Origin: Nectonema munidae
Lineage: Eukaryota; Nematomorpha; Nectonematoida; Nectonematidae
Length of the DNA stretch: 64,000 bases
NCBI GenBank assembly: GCA_030549495.1
Contig: JAUIRK010000844.1
Coordinates: 1 to 64,000, forward strand
Direction of reading: 5' to 3'
Shown: positions 1 to 13,377 of the stretch, piece by piece
How positions within the stretch are numbered: the stretch's first letter is position 1
Layout of the letters: every line of letters begins with the position of its first letter
Program-made: the position numbers and the translations under genes
The notes under the pieces: model-generated
Database searches by the model: none
What the model was told of the DNA's origin: nothing
Seen by the model: the letters and a program-made list of their open reading frames with translations, nothing else

Positions 1-705
1 AAAAAAAGACAACGAATAATCCCTTTCTTAAACAAATCCAAATCGAATGAGGATTCATACATAAAATCACGGAAAGACCACTTTCTGAAACTTACTGAAA
101 GAACGTTATTTTTTACTTTAATTCAAATTAAACAATTTTGCTATAAAAAGCACTGTAGGACGCCATTGTCAAAAAGTATATGTGTTTTGACGAGCAAAAG
201 GCCCTTTTTCATTAGGATTTTTTATTTTATGTGATTGTTGTTAGATGATGGCATAAATTTACACACCAATTGTCTATCTTGAGCAGGGATGGGCCAAATT
301 TTGTTCGTCCACTCCTTCATAGAACATTTTTCTTCACATCGCTTTATTCAATTGATACAAATGTTGCTACAAATATGTTAAATATGTAAGATAAATTGCA
401 AAAATTATGACTACATTTAAATTAAGAACTGATTTTATATTTTATAGGATATGAAAAAAAGACACAAAATTTTTTTTCATTTGAGTTTTCATTTTAAAAC
501 TTGAACAATATTTTTTAAAACTTTTTAATATTTTATTTATGATTTTATCAACTTTTTCAAAAACATTTTGACAAATTCTGTGTAGAAAACTTTTAATACT
601 GACTATGATCATTTTTTTCGATTCGGAATTCGAAAATAAAAAACTTGTTACTGACAAAATTTTAGAATTTATAGAAAAAATTCAAAAAAAAAACCTAAAT
701 AAAAA

Positions 706-792
706 AGACCAACTTAAAATGAGATAGGACGAACTTAAAATGAAAAAGTACGAAGTTAAAGTGGAAAAAGACGAAGTTAAAAGGGAAATGCT
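706..792 (-). mobile_element. End fragment of IS630-like element (21-bp repeat array)
   Basis: About four tandem units of roughly 21 bp contain GACGAACTTAAAATGAAAAA or variants, followed by GGGAAATGCTATTCCC. The same unit and the same terminal ATAGCATTT motif form the ends of the element at 50021-51992. This is therefore a broken-off or solo end of the same family. The AT-rich DNA before it (about 420-705) may be more of the element, but I see no transposase remnant there. Confidence 0.6.
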
Positions 793-1331
793 ATTCCCGT
801 ATAAAAAGCATGCCAAGATTCTTTGGGGATCATCTAATTATACATAATTGAGTAAAATAAATTCTCTACAATCAAGGCTGTTTAAGGAAATCAATAAAAA
901 ATTGAATTTTCATAAATTCATCGATTCACACAAAGGTATGTGATCATTTCAATTTTTTCAATTCCGCTCTCATAAAGTCTTCTAGGAAAATTAACTTTTA
1001 AATCTACTGCATTTATAAACCACTCACATTCATTCTCTAGATTTTTCAAATTTATATAAATTTAAAAAATCCGTTTTTATATATATATGTATAAATATAA
1101 ACTTGAAACTGTTTTTCTCTTTTTATAACAAATAACATTGAATTATCATTTTTCAAACTGTATAATGAAACATATAATGAAAAGTTTGATTACTTTTATA
1201 ATAATATAAGATACCTAGTTTGTTTTTCATTATTATTTTTTTTTAATATACGAACATAAATGTACACTTCATATTATATTAGATAATATATATTTCAATA
1301 CGTTATTTACATTAAGAATAAAAGAAAGCAA
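793..1331. other. AT-rich intergenic DNA
   Basis: No coding potential and no repeat family recognised. A short (AT)n run lies near 1077-1092. Confidence 0.6.
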
Positions 1332-1750
1332 ATGGGTTTGAACGAGCTCAGCTCGGCCCAGAGTACAAGACTGTGTGCGGGCAAAAGATCAGTTCCTGGA
1401 TTTGAAGCGAAGACATTGAGAGCTCATTTGCTGACGTGCCTGCCTGATGAAGCTGGGATTGCGTGCTACCTCACCACAAGTTTCTCAACCGCATAAAACA
1501 ATGACATGAAAATTTTGGCTACTTTTAATGCCAAGTCCTTCCTTCATAAACTTTAATGTCCCTCTCAGCGTGCAGCAAGGCTGGCTAAAAGCCTGCACTA
1601 ATTTATTACTCCTTCGTGTTTTACATCTAAAAAACAATGGAGCAATTAAGGTGGAACCGCATAAAAAAGATTGCATGGTGGAAGATGGAAAGTGCTCACA
1701 TCCTCACTTCAAGCACACAAGTCGACAAGGAGGCATATTTTGCAAAGTTT
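1332..1750. other. GC-enriched island in AT-rich desert
   Basis: This block is clearly less AT-rich than its flanks. It contains a 54-codon open frame from an ATG at 1332 to a stop at 1494-1496, and a second open frame starting at 1528. Neither has a motif I recognise or a convincing splice context. A conserved regulatory element, an unrecognised exon or a repeat are all possible. It also holds a TAATTTATTA homeodomain-type A/T core, which alone means little. Confidence 0.35.
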
Positions 1751-2047
1751 AAAAATCAATCTTTGTGAAAGTAACATCCAGTCATTGCACACTTTTACAA
1801 ACATTGCGATTTTCTTTCAATTCCATTTTTTCAAAACTACAAAACATTCCTTAATTTTAAATAATTTTTATTATTATTATAACCTTCCTCATTTTTGACA
1901 AGTCACTAACATACTACAAAATTAACTTATTAATCAATTTACGAACAAACAAACTAACAATAAAATATAAATATTTTATTTTTAAAAATATTATTTATAG
2001 ATTCATTTTTTTTTTTAATTTCAAATTTGTAATAAAAATTTTTTATA

Positions 2048-2203
2048 AGGTAAAAGTAAAGGTAAAGTACCATAGGGTGTTTTCATCGAGAAGGCACAAT
2101 TGCGCTGCTTTTATCGAACTATGAGGAAAGTAGGCTTTATGCGGGATCGAACCCAAGACCTTGAGTTCTTAAATCGAGCATCTAACCAACCCTACTCACG
2201 CTA
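2048..2203 (-). mobile_element. tRNA-derived SINE, copy 1
   Basis: Read on the minus strand, the copy begins near 2203 with GCGTGAGTAGGGTTGGTTAG (A-box-like). It continues with GGGTTCGATCCC, an almost perfect RNA polymerase III B box. It ends in a simple tail of AGGTAA/ACCTTT-type repeats near 2050. The same sequence occurs at 9992, 44309 and 47998, so it is a dispersed family. This copy is diverged and I saw no clear target duplication. Confidence 0.75.
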
Positions 2204-2865
2204 AACTCACGATAAATTTATTTTTTCCAGAAAAAAGTGAAAAAAAGAAGTTATTTACAAAAGTCTATGCTATTATTCGAAGCTTATAGACATCTAAATA
2301 ATAAGAAGTTTATCTCAGTGTCTTGATTTATACTCTTGAGATTTAAATAAAGTATCAGTGTGTTTGCTCTTCTAGGAATCCTAAAATTTTTTACTTAATG
2401 TAATTAGATCATTTAATTGGTGATCAATTTTGCAAATAAAAAGTTCAGTATTATTATTAAATCAAAATATTGATCAAATTATAGATTTAAAAAAGGAAAT
2501 ACTAAAATGTTTAACTTATATTATCAAAAAAATAAATATTTTAAAGCCAATAACAAATTCAAATTATAAAATTAATTAGAAAATATAACATTTTAGCTAT
2601 TTTGTCGAGTTTACTTTAGTTGAGATGCAAAAACCTATTTCTTTGATTATTTTCAGACTAGCGTTATCTTTTATTCAAAATAATATTTTTTGCTCACTTG
2701 AAAGCAATTAGAAATCTTTGATTAAACAAGTCAGATAAAGATTAGCTCTATTAATTAGCTAACATAATTAGCTTTGACATGGAAAACAATTACATAACAT
2801 TACATAATTCATTAAGCGAAAGTTAAGCTGGTGCAAGCTTGTTGGCTTCGAATCAAGTGAATTTT
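2204..2865. other. AT-rich intergenic DNA
   Basis: No feature recognised. It may include the 3' untranslated end of the LINE remnant that follows on the minus strand. Confidence 0.5.
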
Positions 2866-3560
2866 TTAAAATGTGTAACTGTTGAGTAAATGGATTCTTG
2901 GGGAAGGGAAGTTGAGGCTAATAAAATTTAAAATCTTGTCTTTCCCATGAATATCGAGACTTTTTTTGAAGGCGTTCAAAGAGTAGATTCTACAACGTGC
3001 TCTGGTCCAATCGTTAATACTTCTACTAAAGAATGACGACCCCAAGTAACGCTTGGTGCATCTTATTTTCGAAAGTTGTTTTCTATGAAACCTTGAAGTA
3101 CGTCCAGAAAAAGGAGGTAAAACTGTAGACTTTACGTTCATATTCTGGTTAATTATATTATAAGCTGTTATCATATCATTACGCTTGTATCTATAAATTT
3201 GAAATGAGATATAGCTTCATATGTTCTTTAAATTTAGGTAAAAAAAAATATCCAAAAGCAATAACATTTATATGTAATAGTTTGTTTATATATGTGTGAT
3301 TTGAAACATCAAACTCTAAAAAGGTAAGAATTTCTTAAAGAATAAGGATGCAAGCTTTGTGAATCCAATTCCAGAGTTTGATCAAAGAAAATAACGCAAC
3401 ATTTTGTGGATAAACTTGTAAAGAAATATTCCAATGGATTTGTGATGAATTTGTGTTAATTCTGAAAGGCGATCTTCATAAAAAGATAGTTTGTAGGATG
3501 ATACCTACGTTTACTGAAAATAAGACGTAAAGCCTTTTTCTGTAAACAGACTACTTCGCT
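2866..3560 (-). pseudogene. LINE ORF2 3' end, CR1/Jockey-like
   Basis: On the minus strand the 102-codon frame 2866-3174 resembles the C-terminal end of non-LTR retrotransposon ORF2. It has MITAYNIIN, then FSGRTSRFHRKQLSK, then SSFFSRSINDWTR, then SLNAFKKSLD. This matches the family pattern of R-T-R, FFS-R-x(2)-N-x-W and S-x-N-x-FK-x(2)-LD. Upstream in another frame (about 3515-3545) LQKKALRLIF resembles the L-Q-x-x-A-L-R-I-I motif that ends the reverse transcriptase domain. The reading frame is broken between these blocks and nothing further 5' is recognisable. It is a 5'-truncated, decayed LINE. The clade is uncertain. Confidence 0.6.
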
Positions 3561-4970
3561 TCTATTCGTCTGTCTCCAGGATTAAAGTTTTATGCAAAGG
3601 AATATTCGTTTTAACAGGTGGTTTCTTTTCCAATCTTCTCAGCATCGCAAGCAAACAGAACATTCTAATCGTCAAATGGACAATAACGTCACTCGAGTTC
3701 ATTTTGTTATTTATGCTCAAGCCAAAGGAGTTAAAGTGGCCAACACCTTCTATACCCCTACCATCGAACATATCAAAATGGCGTTTCAGTGTTGTAAAGT
3801 GCATGAATTCAATCAGAGATTTTCTGCAAATTATAATTTAACAATTTTTGAGCTGATTTGACATCCGATTTTTGATCAATTAATGGAAATATCGTCAGGA
3901 AGTAACAACATATCAATATTTGTATTTGAGGCGACTATGTGATTAATGAATATTGAAAATAATAAGTCACCAAAAATCGAACTTTAGGTACACCAGAAGA
4001 AACTGTTGATTCAAATGACTTTAATTTATTGATGAAAGTTTGAATTCTACCAAATAAAAACCTAAATGTTTCAATTCAAGATTGAAATAAGATTTAGTTT
4101 TTTATCAGAATCGAAATACAGAGTAAAATGCACTGCTTAAATCTAGGAAAATCGATACACAATCATTTTTTGAAGATAATTAAAAAAAATTCTACGAATA
4201 ATGAATGCATCTTTTCAGAAGAATCATTTTTAACTGTTTAGAACCATAGATAATTCACAATCTGAGAGTTGATTCATGCATCGAAAAATGAAATTTATGC
4301 GTGACAACGCTTTAAAGTTGTCTCGATTGCAATGCGATAATTTTGCATCAAGTAGTGAAAATTTTAGTTCAAATTCGCGCAACTACTTACATAGATGGAT
4401 CCAATTATTTAGCAAGTGTGTTTTTATTTGTTCCCTAAATTTAAGTTAAAGACGGCATATAATATAAAATTTATATTCAAACACTATAATCAATATTTAC
4501 GATTGACTTACTGATCAATTCCACTTCGTTTATTAAAAAATTACGTCAACTTTATCCAAATTAAACTTAAAAAATTTTAATTAAACATAATTTAAGATAT
4601 TTTAATTAGAATTGAGTAATAGTAATATAATGAGAAGTTTCTTTTGAAAGCATTCTTTTATATAAATTCTAATTTATGATCTCGATTTGCATTCTTTTTT
4701 TAACTATGTCTCTGATTAAAGTTGAGTAAGTATGTAGACTCTTTGCATTTTTTGATTTTTGAAACTAGTGATTGTATGTCACTTCAGATAATCTTCAGAT
4801 AAAGAAGTCCATTGTTCAATAGCTCTTTGTATAAGATATATTTGGCTATGATAATTGTTTGAAATGAGTCAAGAGAGAAAATTTGTTCATTAATTATTAT
4901 TTACAAAACTATTTTTCTACCTCATCTAAATTATAATCTTATAAATTTTGGACGTTCAAATATCGAGCAC
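3561..4970. other. AT-rich DNA between two LINE remnants
   Basis: Open frames on both strands at 3562-3861 overlap each other and show no recognisable motif. The rest has no feature I can support. Confidence 0.5.
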
Positions 4971-5450
4971 GTGGAAGTTTTAAATGATAGAGCATTTAGC
5001 GCTGTGTTCAACTTGAATAAATTCTCTCACTCAAGCCATTTGTTTCGGAAAAACAAAATACTCAATCCAAAAGATCTATACAACCAAAAAATGGACAACT
5101 TTTTACTTCACTGTTTGAAACTAAGTTCCCATATTCTACATATCTACGTACTGCAAACTCCTTCAAGATTAGGAAAACCTTCATACACGGCTTAAACTCT
5201 CTCATCAATCAGTAAGGTACAAAATGCGTGCGTTTTACCGACACATAAGTGTGAAAGTTTTTCTTCAAATACCAAATTCAGGGAGTTGTTTAGAGATAAA
5301 ATCAGGTCTGGATATTCTGGAGCGATCATCTGACAAATAAGAAACTGTTTTCTTGCAATATATATTTGCATTTTGTTCAGGGAACATTTTTTTCTGTTTT
5401 TACTTTGATACTCCCATAGCGGCTTTAACAAACCTTTGTAAACTGACTAA
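4971..5450 (+). pseudogene. LINE ORF2 C-terminal remnant
   Basis: The frame 4971-5195 contains HSSHLFRKNKILNPKDLYNQ. This resembles the post-reverse-transcriptase segment of many LINEs, where H-S-x-P-L-F-K-x-L-x-I-L-x(2)-x-D-(L/I)-Y precedes the last part of ORF2. Downstream to about 5450 the sequence is plausible continuation in broken frames. It is on the opposite strand to the LINE at 2.9-3.6 kb and not obviously the same family. This rests on one short motif. Confidence 0.4.
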
Positions 5451-7032
5451 CTTAATTCAAGATATATGAACCAATTGTGCAAAATTTTAATTATTTTTTC
5501 CCTATATAGATTGCTAAATATTCTAAATATTTGCATAAATAAAGTTCTTCTTCTTTAAAAGTGTCTCTGCTTTGTCTATTAAAATTTAAAAGATTGTTAT
5601 GGCAAAATTTTGGACACGTTCCCAAAAATGTTGACGCCAAGTCTTATAAATGATTCCAATAAAAAAGCTGTTCCCAATTCAAGAATGCTTTTAATAGAAA
5701 TAAAATGTTTACTGTAAGCAAGTAAATTACTCATTTGTTTAGTATTGAAACATCCAACGTCAAATTTCTACTATAAAAATTTTATGTAGAATATAACTAA
5801 ACTTTTTAATTTTAATACACAAAGCTAAATTGTAGAAAAAAATGAAAGAAAAAGTTTTGAACAAAGGAAAAGTGAAACAAATTGAACTAAAATAGTTTAT
5901 ATAGAAACGACAATAAAAATATACAAATAAAGATGGTAAGATAAGATATTTACCTTAAGACAATGTGTATTAAGTGTATTAAGACAATGAACAGATTACA
6001 ACAAAACAATGTATATATTGAAACAGATGTAGGTAACATTTAACATTAAGATAAGCACTGCACAAATAGTCAGAAATGACCGCTTTTATGGCGGATATTT
6101 ATAAGTTACAACATTTAACTCAAAAATCACATCAATCTTTATGATATATTGTCCCCAAATTATATCAATCAATAAAGAAAATCATTTGACAGCGTATATT
6201 TGAGCGTATTAAGATAATTCTTCGTGTAGATTTAAGTTTTGTATTATTAGCATGAAATTTAATAAATAACTTCTTTTTTTCAACAAAAATCGATATTTTA
6301 ATTTTTTTTTGATAAATTCAAAATTTTTATCAAATTTTTTAAATGAATGTATCCATATTTTTGTTTGGTTAATTAATTAATTGAATTCTTAATTAGTAAA
6401 AATTATAAAGTTAAAAGTTTATAAAGATTATTTACACAGATAGTAAAATTTATTTTTAAGGGGCGCAATGTGCTGTGGATAAGAGCAAGCAAAGCATGTG
6501 GGACACCCGCCATAGATTTGTTCTGTCTGACAAACACAGGCCTTTAAAAAGTCGAGTTAGTTAGAGAGAAGGAACTGCAAAAATGGATTTGAAAAAGGAG
6601 AGCTGGAAAAAGGAGAAGTTGGCAAACGTGTTAAAACAAGTGGATTTTTCTCTCTCTCTCTCTCTCTCTGTGCTCGTCATATCTTTTGCACTGAGAAGGA
6701 CAAATTTGATTAACTCATTCGTGTAGCGCATCTTCTTTGTGTGTTCGTGTGTGCTTGGTTTGCGGCGAGATGCTGAAGCCTTAATTAATATTTTTAATTA
6801 TTTAAATACAACAGGATTACAAATTCAGAAACAATAAAGCACGAAGATTATCATATAAAGAGCATGTTTAACCAAGTCATATTCCTTTTTTACATTCTCG
6901 CGCTTTCTCCTTAGTGGAGCGTGTGATTCGAACAGCCTAAAATCAACTCTTTTCAGCGCCTGATTACAAAACTCTCGTGTTTTTTCACATTTACAAAACT
7001 CACTTTCGTAAAAGAGTTGTGCTCGTTTATAG
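5451..7032. other. Intergenic DNA with GC-richer block and (TC)n
   Basis: Mostly AT-rich. From about 6455 to 7030 it is more balanced in composition and contains a (TC)n microsatellite at about 6647-6669. An ATG at 6582 opens a short lysine-rich frame that runs into the microsatellite, and I do not consider it a gene. The block could be regulatory. Confidence 0.45.
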
Positions 7033-7503
7033 CAGAGGTGGGCAAACTTCGAAAGAATATTGTGCAGCCTGCTAAAACAACACTACAATCTAAAGTTATT
7101 TAGATTCATTCAAAATTAGTTTATCTTATCATTGGCCGAAAAATTGAGCAATTAAAAATCATAAATATTCAAACTGTTCATTGATTGGTTAAAAGTATTT
7201 CTACTAAAATCTTTTCCAATTTCCTGCTTTTATTTTTTTGAGAGTTGAATTGGTATTTTGATTCTCAAAATAAATATAAACATTGATGCAGTAAATATTT
7301 TTAAAAGAATAGAGATATAATAATAAAATATTTTTTGAGATTACATTTTCATACAGATGTTTAATTACGTTAGAAAATAAACATTTGAAATTTATACACC
7401 AATTAAAAATATATTGTCTTTCTAACTTTTATCTAGCATAATTTAAATACTGCTTATTTTACTACACAATGCGCCCGCTTAAAAGTCCAAAAGTGGGCTA
7501 TTC
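7033..7503. mobile_element. Decayed non-autonomous hAT element
   Basis: The left end CAGAGGTGGGCAAACTTCG is a standard hAT-type inverted-repeat terminus. A decayed partner is suggested by GCGCCCGCTTAAAAGTCC near 7471. The flanks GTTTATAG (7025-7032) and GTTTCTAA (7504-7511) match at 6 of 8 positions, consistent with an aged 8-bp target duplication. No coding remnant inside. Confidence 0.5.
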
Positions 7504-9991
7504 GTTTCTAATACACTTCTTTAGTACTCTAATAAATTTTTTATGAAAAAGAAGCTGAAGTTACTAGGTCAACAAAAGTACACTCTTTATTGATAGGTCA
7601 AATACTCTATTATTTATTTGTAAGAAGATTTTGTAAAAATTTCAGGAGTTGAGAAAGGAAGAACAAGTTTTTGGCATTTTTGGAACCGTTTTTTTATTTT
7701 GAAGAATTCTGAAAAGACTAAAATACATCATTTCACTTTCATAACTATTTGAATGGAACATTACATAATAAACTACATATTTACATTATATTAATAAACT
7801 TAGCGTCTATATTTGATACACTCTAACATCTATATTACTATTTGCTAATTATATTCCATATCAACGTTGAACCCTTGGTTGAGTTAACGGAAGTAAATAA
7901 CTGCCAAAATTGAACTCAAATACTCAGTATTTCTCACCTACGGAATTTCATTTCGAACCCCACTATGAAAACTTTCTGGGTGGAAGAGCTCTGTGTTCAC
8001 TTGCGTGTGAGTAGGGAGATTTATGGCGAAGAGTATGTTTAATTAAGCTAAAAATTTTAATATGTTTACATGTTTATTTATATAAGTCGATTTAAAATTG
8101 CTAATTATTTCTATATTATTTTCTTTGTTGAGTATTAGCCGGTAACAAATAATCGAAATTTTATTATTTGATTTAAAATGGCTGTTTCCAGCTTAACAAA
8201 TATAGTTATAAACAGGTTCGTGCGTGAAATTTAGCTTCTTTCGACATTCACTATCTTTCTAAATTATTTATGGCTTTTACTTTGCTAATTTTAAAACAAA
8301 ATGTTTTTTTCTTATTCTTTGCGTAATCTTTGAATTTTTTCATCGTATAAAATTTTTGTTTGCTTTAAAAATAATCTTTATTTTGCTTACATAACTCTGT
8401 TACACCCTTTTCAAGTTCGTCAAACCGTTTTAAATGTTTGTCATGATTTTTAAATTTAAATCTATAACTATACTTATTGTCTTTTCATACAAATGCTCGG
8501 ACAATTTTTTATAAAACGACAAATAACACGAAACACAACTCTTAGTATTGGATAAAAATACTTTGTTTATATGTAAAAACAAGAAAAGAGAGTGCCATAA
8601 CATAATGAAAGCTATAAATGATAAGAAATTTATAAAAATGATTAGCCTAGGTCAGTTAAAAATCAATATAGCAAACATTTGAATTCTAATAGCAATTTTA
8701 TTTTATAAAGTTTGGGTAAAAGAAGTCCAAGTCAGAAGATCAACAAAAGTTGACTTTTTATTAATAGGTCAACTCTTTTAATAATAGTCAATTTTTGTAA
8801 GTAATCTAGATTTTGTAAAAATTTGACACATTAACAAACAAAAAACAAGTATTTAACAATTTTGAAGAGTAGAAAAACCAACAAAAAATAAATTTCATTT
8901 CTATAATTATTATTTGAGAGATCATTTTTAATATAGATAAAAATTTTGTCTCATCCATTTTGGTGCATAAATAAATTGAAAGACGTTATTTGATTTATAT
9001 AGAAATATCGAATTTGAACTTCTCTAGCATTCTTAGCACACACAAAGGAAAGATAAATTCCAGTGATTAAAAGCTTTTTTCCAAAGAATACTTTAAATAT
9101 TACATGGCATCTTACAATAAAAATATTAATACTGCTTGATAAAATGATAACATATGTCAATTTTTTACAATTAACGTCACCTTTTTGAGGTCCTTACGTC
9201 AAGTGTATCCAATTCCCCCAAGTAATTTGACGAGGAGACGTGATGTCACAATTGGGATATAATGAGTGGCGTGTAGTATTTTAGGCTAACAGTATTAGCA
9301 CTTGTAATGCCATAATGTTACACGTGTGAAAAAATGAACAATATACGGCATTATAACAGCCTTGGCGCAATTCATTTGATTAGTTTCACACTTGTCAAGT
9401 AGTGTTGGAGTGAGTGAGTGTTCCTTTCTAGTGGAGCTCTCATTCTTTGTTGCCTTGCAAACTCCATAATCGACTCTCTGTGCAATATTTGTGTCATGTT
9501 GGGTGTGTAGGGATATGTTTTGTGTTACCTGTTTTATGCAGCACATTCATTGTGTAAAATTGCATTATGCTGTCAAAGAGAATAATCCCGGCATTCAAGA
9601 GACATCCTCAACGCGCTTCAAGCCACTGTATAACTTAAATGCAATAATTTCATTAACATTTCAACTTTTAATCATTGGCAAATGATCATTTTCAAATGCT
9701 TTTTTTAATTTAAATTTTTAAAGCTGTCAATCTTGCGTCCCAATGGGAACCATAAAGAAATCCATAAAGAAATCGAAAAAACTTACTCACTAAATGTCAA
9801 AATTTATGTAGATAAAAATCAAAAAGAAGTCAAAAAACTCACAGAATTTTTTTGGAGAATTTTATTCAAAAAAATTCACAATTATCTGCCTAAAATTAAA
9901 ATCCCGAACTTAAAAATACATTAAATATTGATTTGAATTGCGACATTAAAGTTTGAAATATCTTAATTAAAATCCAAAACAGTTTTAATGG
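7504..9991. other. AT-rich intergenic DNA
   Basis: No gene recognised. A segment at about 7940-8030 includes TTCGAACCCC, which could be the B box of another tRNA-derived SINE on the minus strand, but no A box is visible. Open frames at 8951-9160, 9295-9685 and 9733-9924 look like chance frames. Confidence 0.45.
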
Positions 9992-10140
9992 GGGCGTGAA
10001 TAAGGTTAGTTAGATACTGGGTTTCGATAACGCAAGGTCTTGGATTCAATCCTTGCGTTAAGCCTACTTTCCTCATATACTTCGATACAGATGCGCAATT
10101 GTGCCTTCCCGTTTAAATCACCCAGGGTACCTTTACTTTT
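9992..10140 (+). mobile_element. tRNA-derived SINE, copy 2
   Basis: Same family as 2048-2203 in + orientation. It starts GGCGTGAATAAGGTTAGTTAG, followed by a mutated B box (GGATTCAATCC), the shared GCGCAATTGTGCCTT segment and the GGGTACCTTTACTTTT tail. B-box decay indicates an old copy. Confidence 0.75.
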
Positions 10141-11735
10141 ACATTAACAGATACTAAAAATTGAAAAAAACTTTTTGGAAAAAAAATTTCTTTAAAAAGT
10201 TTGTCTGAGTAGTTTTGGATGTTGCATAGAGCTGCATGTTGCGTTCGGGATAGTAATAAATGTCTAAAAAAAATTTTATTGACAAGTTTTGGTTTACACA
10301 ATGATGGGAATATTTTGCAAGAAAAAAATTAAAAAACTCTATCCCTAACTACTTATTTCTTATTCATTTGACTTGAAACAAAGTTGTATTTAATTTTAAA
10401 GTCGGTTTACTGAAGTTATCAGAACTCTCAAATTTTTTTAAATTTTAGAAATAAAGGAGTTCTAGCTATTGAGTATTGTAAAACATATTTTATTAAGCAA
10501 AAAGAAAGTTGTTCAAACCCATGAAAATTGGATCTAAAAATAATAACTTCAAATAATGAGATATTTGAGTTTTCATGAAATATCACAAGTTTAAAAACTT
10601 GAGATGACTCCAATGGAAGTCTAATCTATTTTTAAATATATTTAATGTTGGCGCATCCACAATATTTTGAAGTAGATTATTCTAATCTTTAATTGAAGAT
10701 TTAGTGAAATAAGTTTTTCTAAAAGTGCCATAATGAGAGACTAGTTGAAGTTTTAAGGAATTAAATCGAGAGATACGTGATGCCATTGTAGGTAAAACTT
10801 TTCTTTGTATGTCAATATTTTTCTTCAGTATATTATTATAAATAGTTATCATTTTTTGTCTTTTAATTCTATTGTATGTAATGTATTTTTTGTCTTCCGT
10901 GGTCTTGCTATACCACTGATATATTAATAGATAATCATGTAATATTCTCGTCTCGAAATTGTGTTCTAAAGTGATTGATTCATAGATTTGATTCCTTATT
11001 TATCACGAACCACAATAGTGTCCGACTTCAGACTGAGTAAGGGGAATTTTTTTTAAATATTTGAGCCGATTTTCGTTCTTCTCGGATCAAGAGATTATAG
11101 GAAATCTTTTTTGTGGAACTTTTTTCACATAAAACTTTTGGTAATAAGTTTTCAATCATCTCCTGAAAGCAACATGGGTTTATTGATTCTTATCAAAGAT
11201 TTCTTTTTGCCGTTGTATAAGTGCTTATAGATCGAAATTGAGCCAAGTTATAGCATTTTTATCATTTGTTGTGAAAATTGAACTTCAAAAATGACCCAGA
11301 ACATAAATAATAATATTGAGAGCGCTACTTTTGAGGTTATACTTTCACATACAAGTGGTCAAAATGTCATACGTCGAATCAATTTTGATCTATGAGGTTT
11401 CATCTTGGGTTCATTTTTAGGCAAAATAGACCAAAAACATATAAGTCAAATTCGCTAAATAAATTATGGTTCAGAAATAGATACCATTGTTTAAAGAATA
11501 GATCTAAGCGCCACTCGATTTTGAGTGTGTACATTGTACAGTCAACATATATGCACATTTCATTACAACTTGAAGTTTAAAAACTGTTTTATTACTCTAT
11601 TGACAGAGCCACTATTATTTCAATAATCAATAATGGGTTGATGAAGTCATAACAATGCAAAATTATTACTCAGAAATGGACTTTTTGAACAATTTAGAGT
11701 GGGAAACATTACTACTAAAAATAACTTCACTATAG
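10141..11735. other. AT-rich intergenic DNA
   Basis: No recognised feature. The open frames here (10428-10613 minus, 11392-11580 plus) lack motifs. Confidence 0.5.
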
Positions 11736-12706
11736 CAGGGTTGTCTCAAGTCACCCGCAAATTGAGTTGAAATCGCGCATGTCGCTCCCATGACCAAAAT
11801 CACCCGCATAAACAGAAAAAAAATTGGAAAAAAAAATGGCAACTTCCGAAAAAGTTTCAAAATGTTTTAATTTCCAACCCCCACCCTAAGTCAAAAAAGC
11901 GACTCATCAATTTTGAATCATCAATGAATTTTAATCAAAAATAATTATTAATTTTTTCTAATTAAAAATCATGTTTCATCAGGTACAATTAGCTTTGTGA
12001 TTATACTTATGATGCGAAAAAAATTATACTTCAACTTAATTTTTAATGCGATCAGGCACAACCATTTACTCTGACTTATGGAAAGCCTATCTACTTATGG
12101 AATGTAATTTGATATTTTAACTTTTAGATTTAGCTATGAAAACATGTAATTCAAAAATGATAATTTCCATAGAGTGTCACAAAAAACACGTTTAGTTTCA
12201 CACTTACCAGAGTTTATTAATTTGAAGATATCCACGAACTCAAAAATAACCTTTTATAACAGATCTTTTAGATTTTGCTGTAGGGCCTAGAGTCTCTTTT
12301 TTTTATTTTTTTTTTGCTTTTGTTTAGAGTTTTTTGGTATATTAGTGACTCTGCTTAAATATAATGTATTTTTTTAGGAATTTATTGAGTTTCAAGTAGA
12401 TTCGATAACAAATAACATAAATTCTTGTCATTTAAAATATTGCAAGGGTCAAAATGACCCCTTTGGACGTTCTAGTGTGACTAAATGATGTAAAAACCTA
12501 ATCATATCCTAACCTAATTGAGTGCCCCCTCCCCCCAACTAAAATTTTTTTCTGGTTAAGGGCCTGCGTACATAGATATGAAGTCTATTGGCTATTAATC
12601 ATCCCAAAGGCATTTTTATTGGTTGTTTTTTTGTGAAAAATACTGGAAAAATTGAATTTTCTCCAATTTTCACCCGCATGACAATTTCTGAAACTTGACA
12701 GCCCTG
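11736..12706. mobile_element. 971-bp inverted-repeat element, non-autonomous
   Basis: The left end CAGGGTTGTCTCAAGT pairs with the right end, whose reverse complement is CAGGGCTGTCAAGTTT. CTATAG directly flanks both ends (11730-11735 and 12707-12712). Both sub-terminal regions also carry CACCCGCATRA-type motifs and AT-rich filler. There is no transposase remnant. The CAGGG terminus suggests hAT. The 6-bp flank is shorter than the usual 8 bp and is itself palindromic, so part of it may belong to the inverted repeat. Confidence 0.65.
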
Positions 12707-13377
12707 CTATAGTTATACTTACTTTGAACAAAAAGGAGATCTGTTATCTTTATTGTTAAATTAAATTTCTTTTTTTTTCGTTTTTGATCAAAAGTTACGT
12801 CAATTTTTTAATTCTTTCCAAAACATGTATGCGTCTTTTAGAAAATCTCAAAAAATAAATTCAAATAATATAATTGCATTGAAAGCTTCGTTGAATGTAC
12901 TGAAAATAGTTCAAATGAAAAAAAAAACAAAAAAAACTATAAAACTTTATATTTAAATTAAAATCAAAAATTAACAAAAGTTTTACAGAAAGTCAGAAAA
13001 TAAATAAAAACAAATTTATGAAAATTTTAAAACATTTTTAAAACATTTGTTTTTGAAATAAATATTTGAGTTAGCTTTAGATAAGTGTTAAAAATTCATT
13101 TATCAATTCTCTCTCTAAAATTAGGGCAGTGTAATTTATGATCATTTTTTATACCAAAATTTTATTTCCACGTGTACCTTGTGAAAGCCGATTGTAGAAG
13201 GGCCTTATTTAAGTGTTTTCCAGATGAAGATCCAAGATTTTTATTTCTTTGACATAGAAAATTGAATGCTTAGTCGAATAGATATACATGAAATTAGGAA
13301 TATTTATAAACAAGAAATTTGCAGAAATAAATAAAGTCATCAATAAATTTATATCGAACACTTGATTTTAGTTTTTT
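12707..13377. other. AT-rich intergenic DNA
   Basis: No supported feature. Confidence 0.55.

Noticed and set aside
7860-8030. TTCGAACCCC as a tRNA gene or SINE B box
   Set aside because: No cloverleaf and no A box at the expected distance on either strand.
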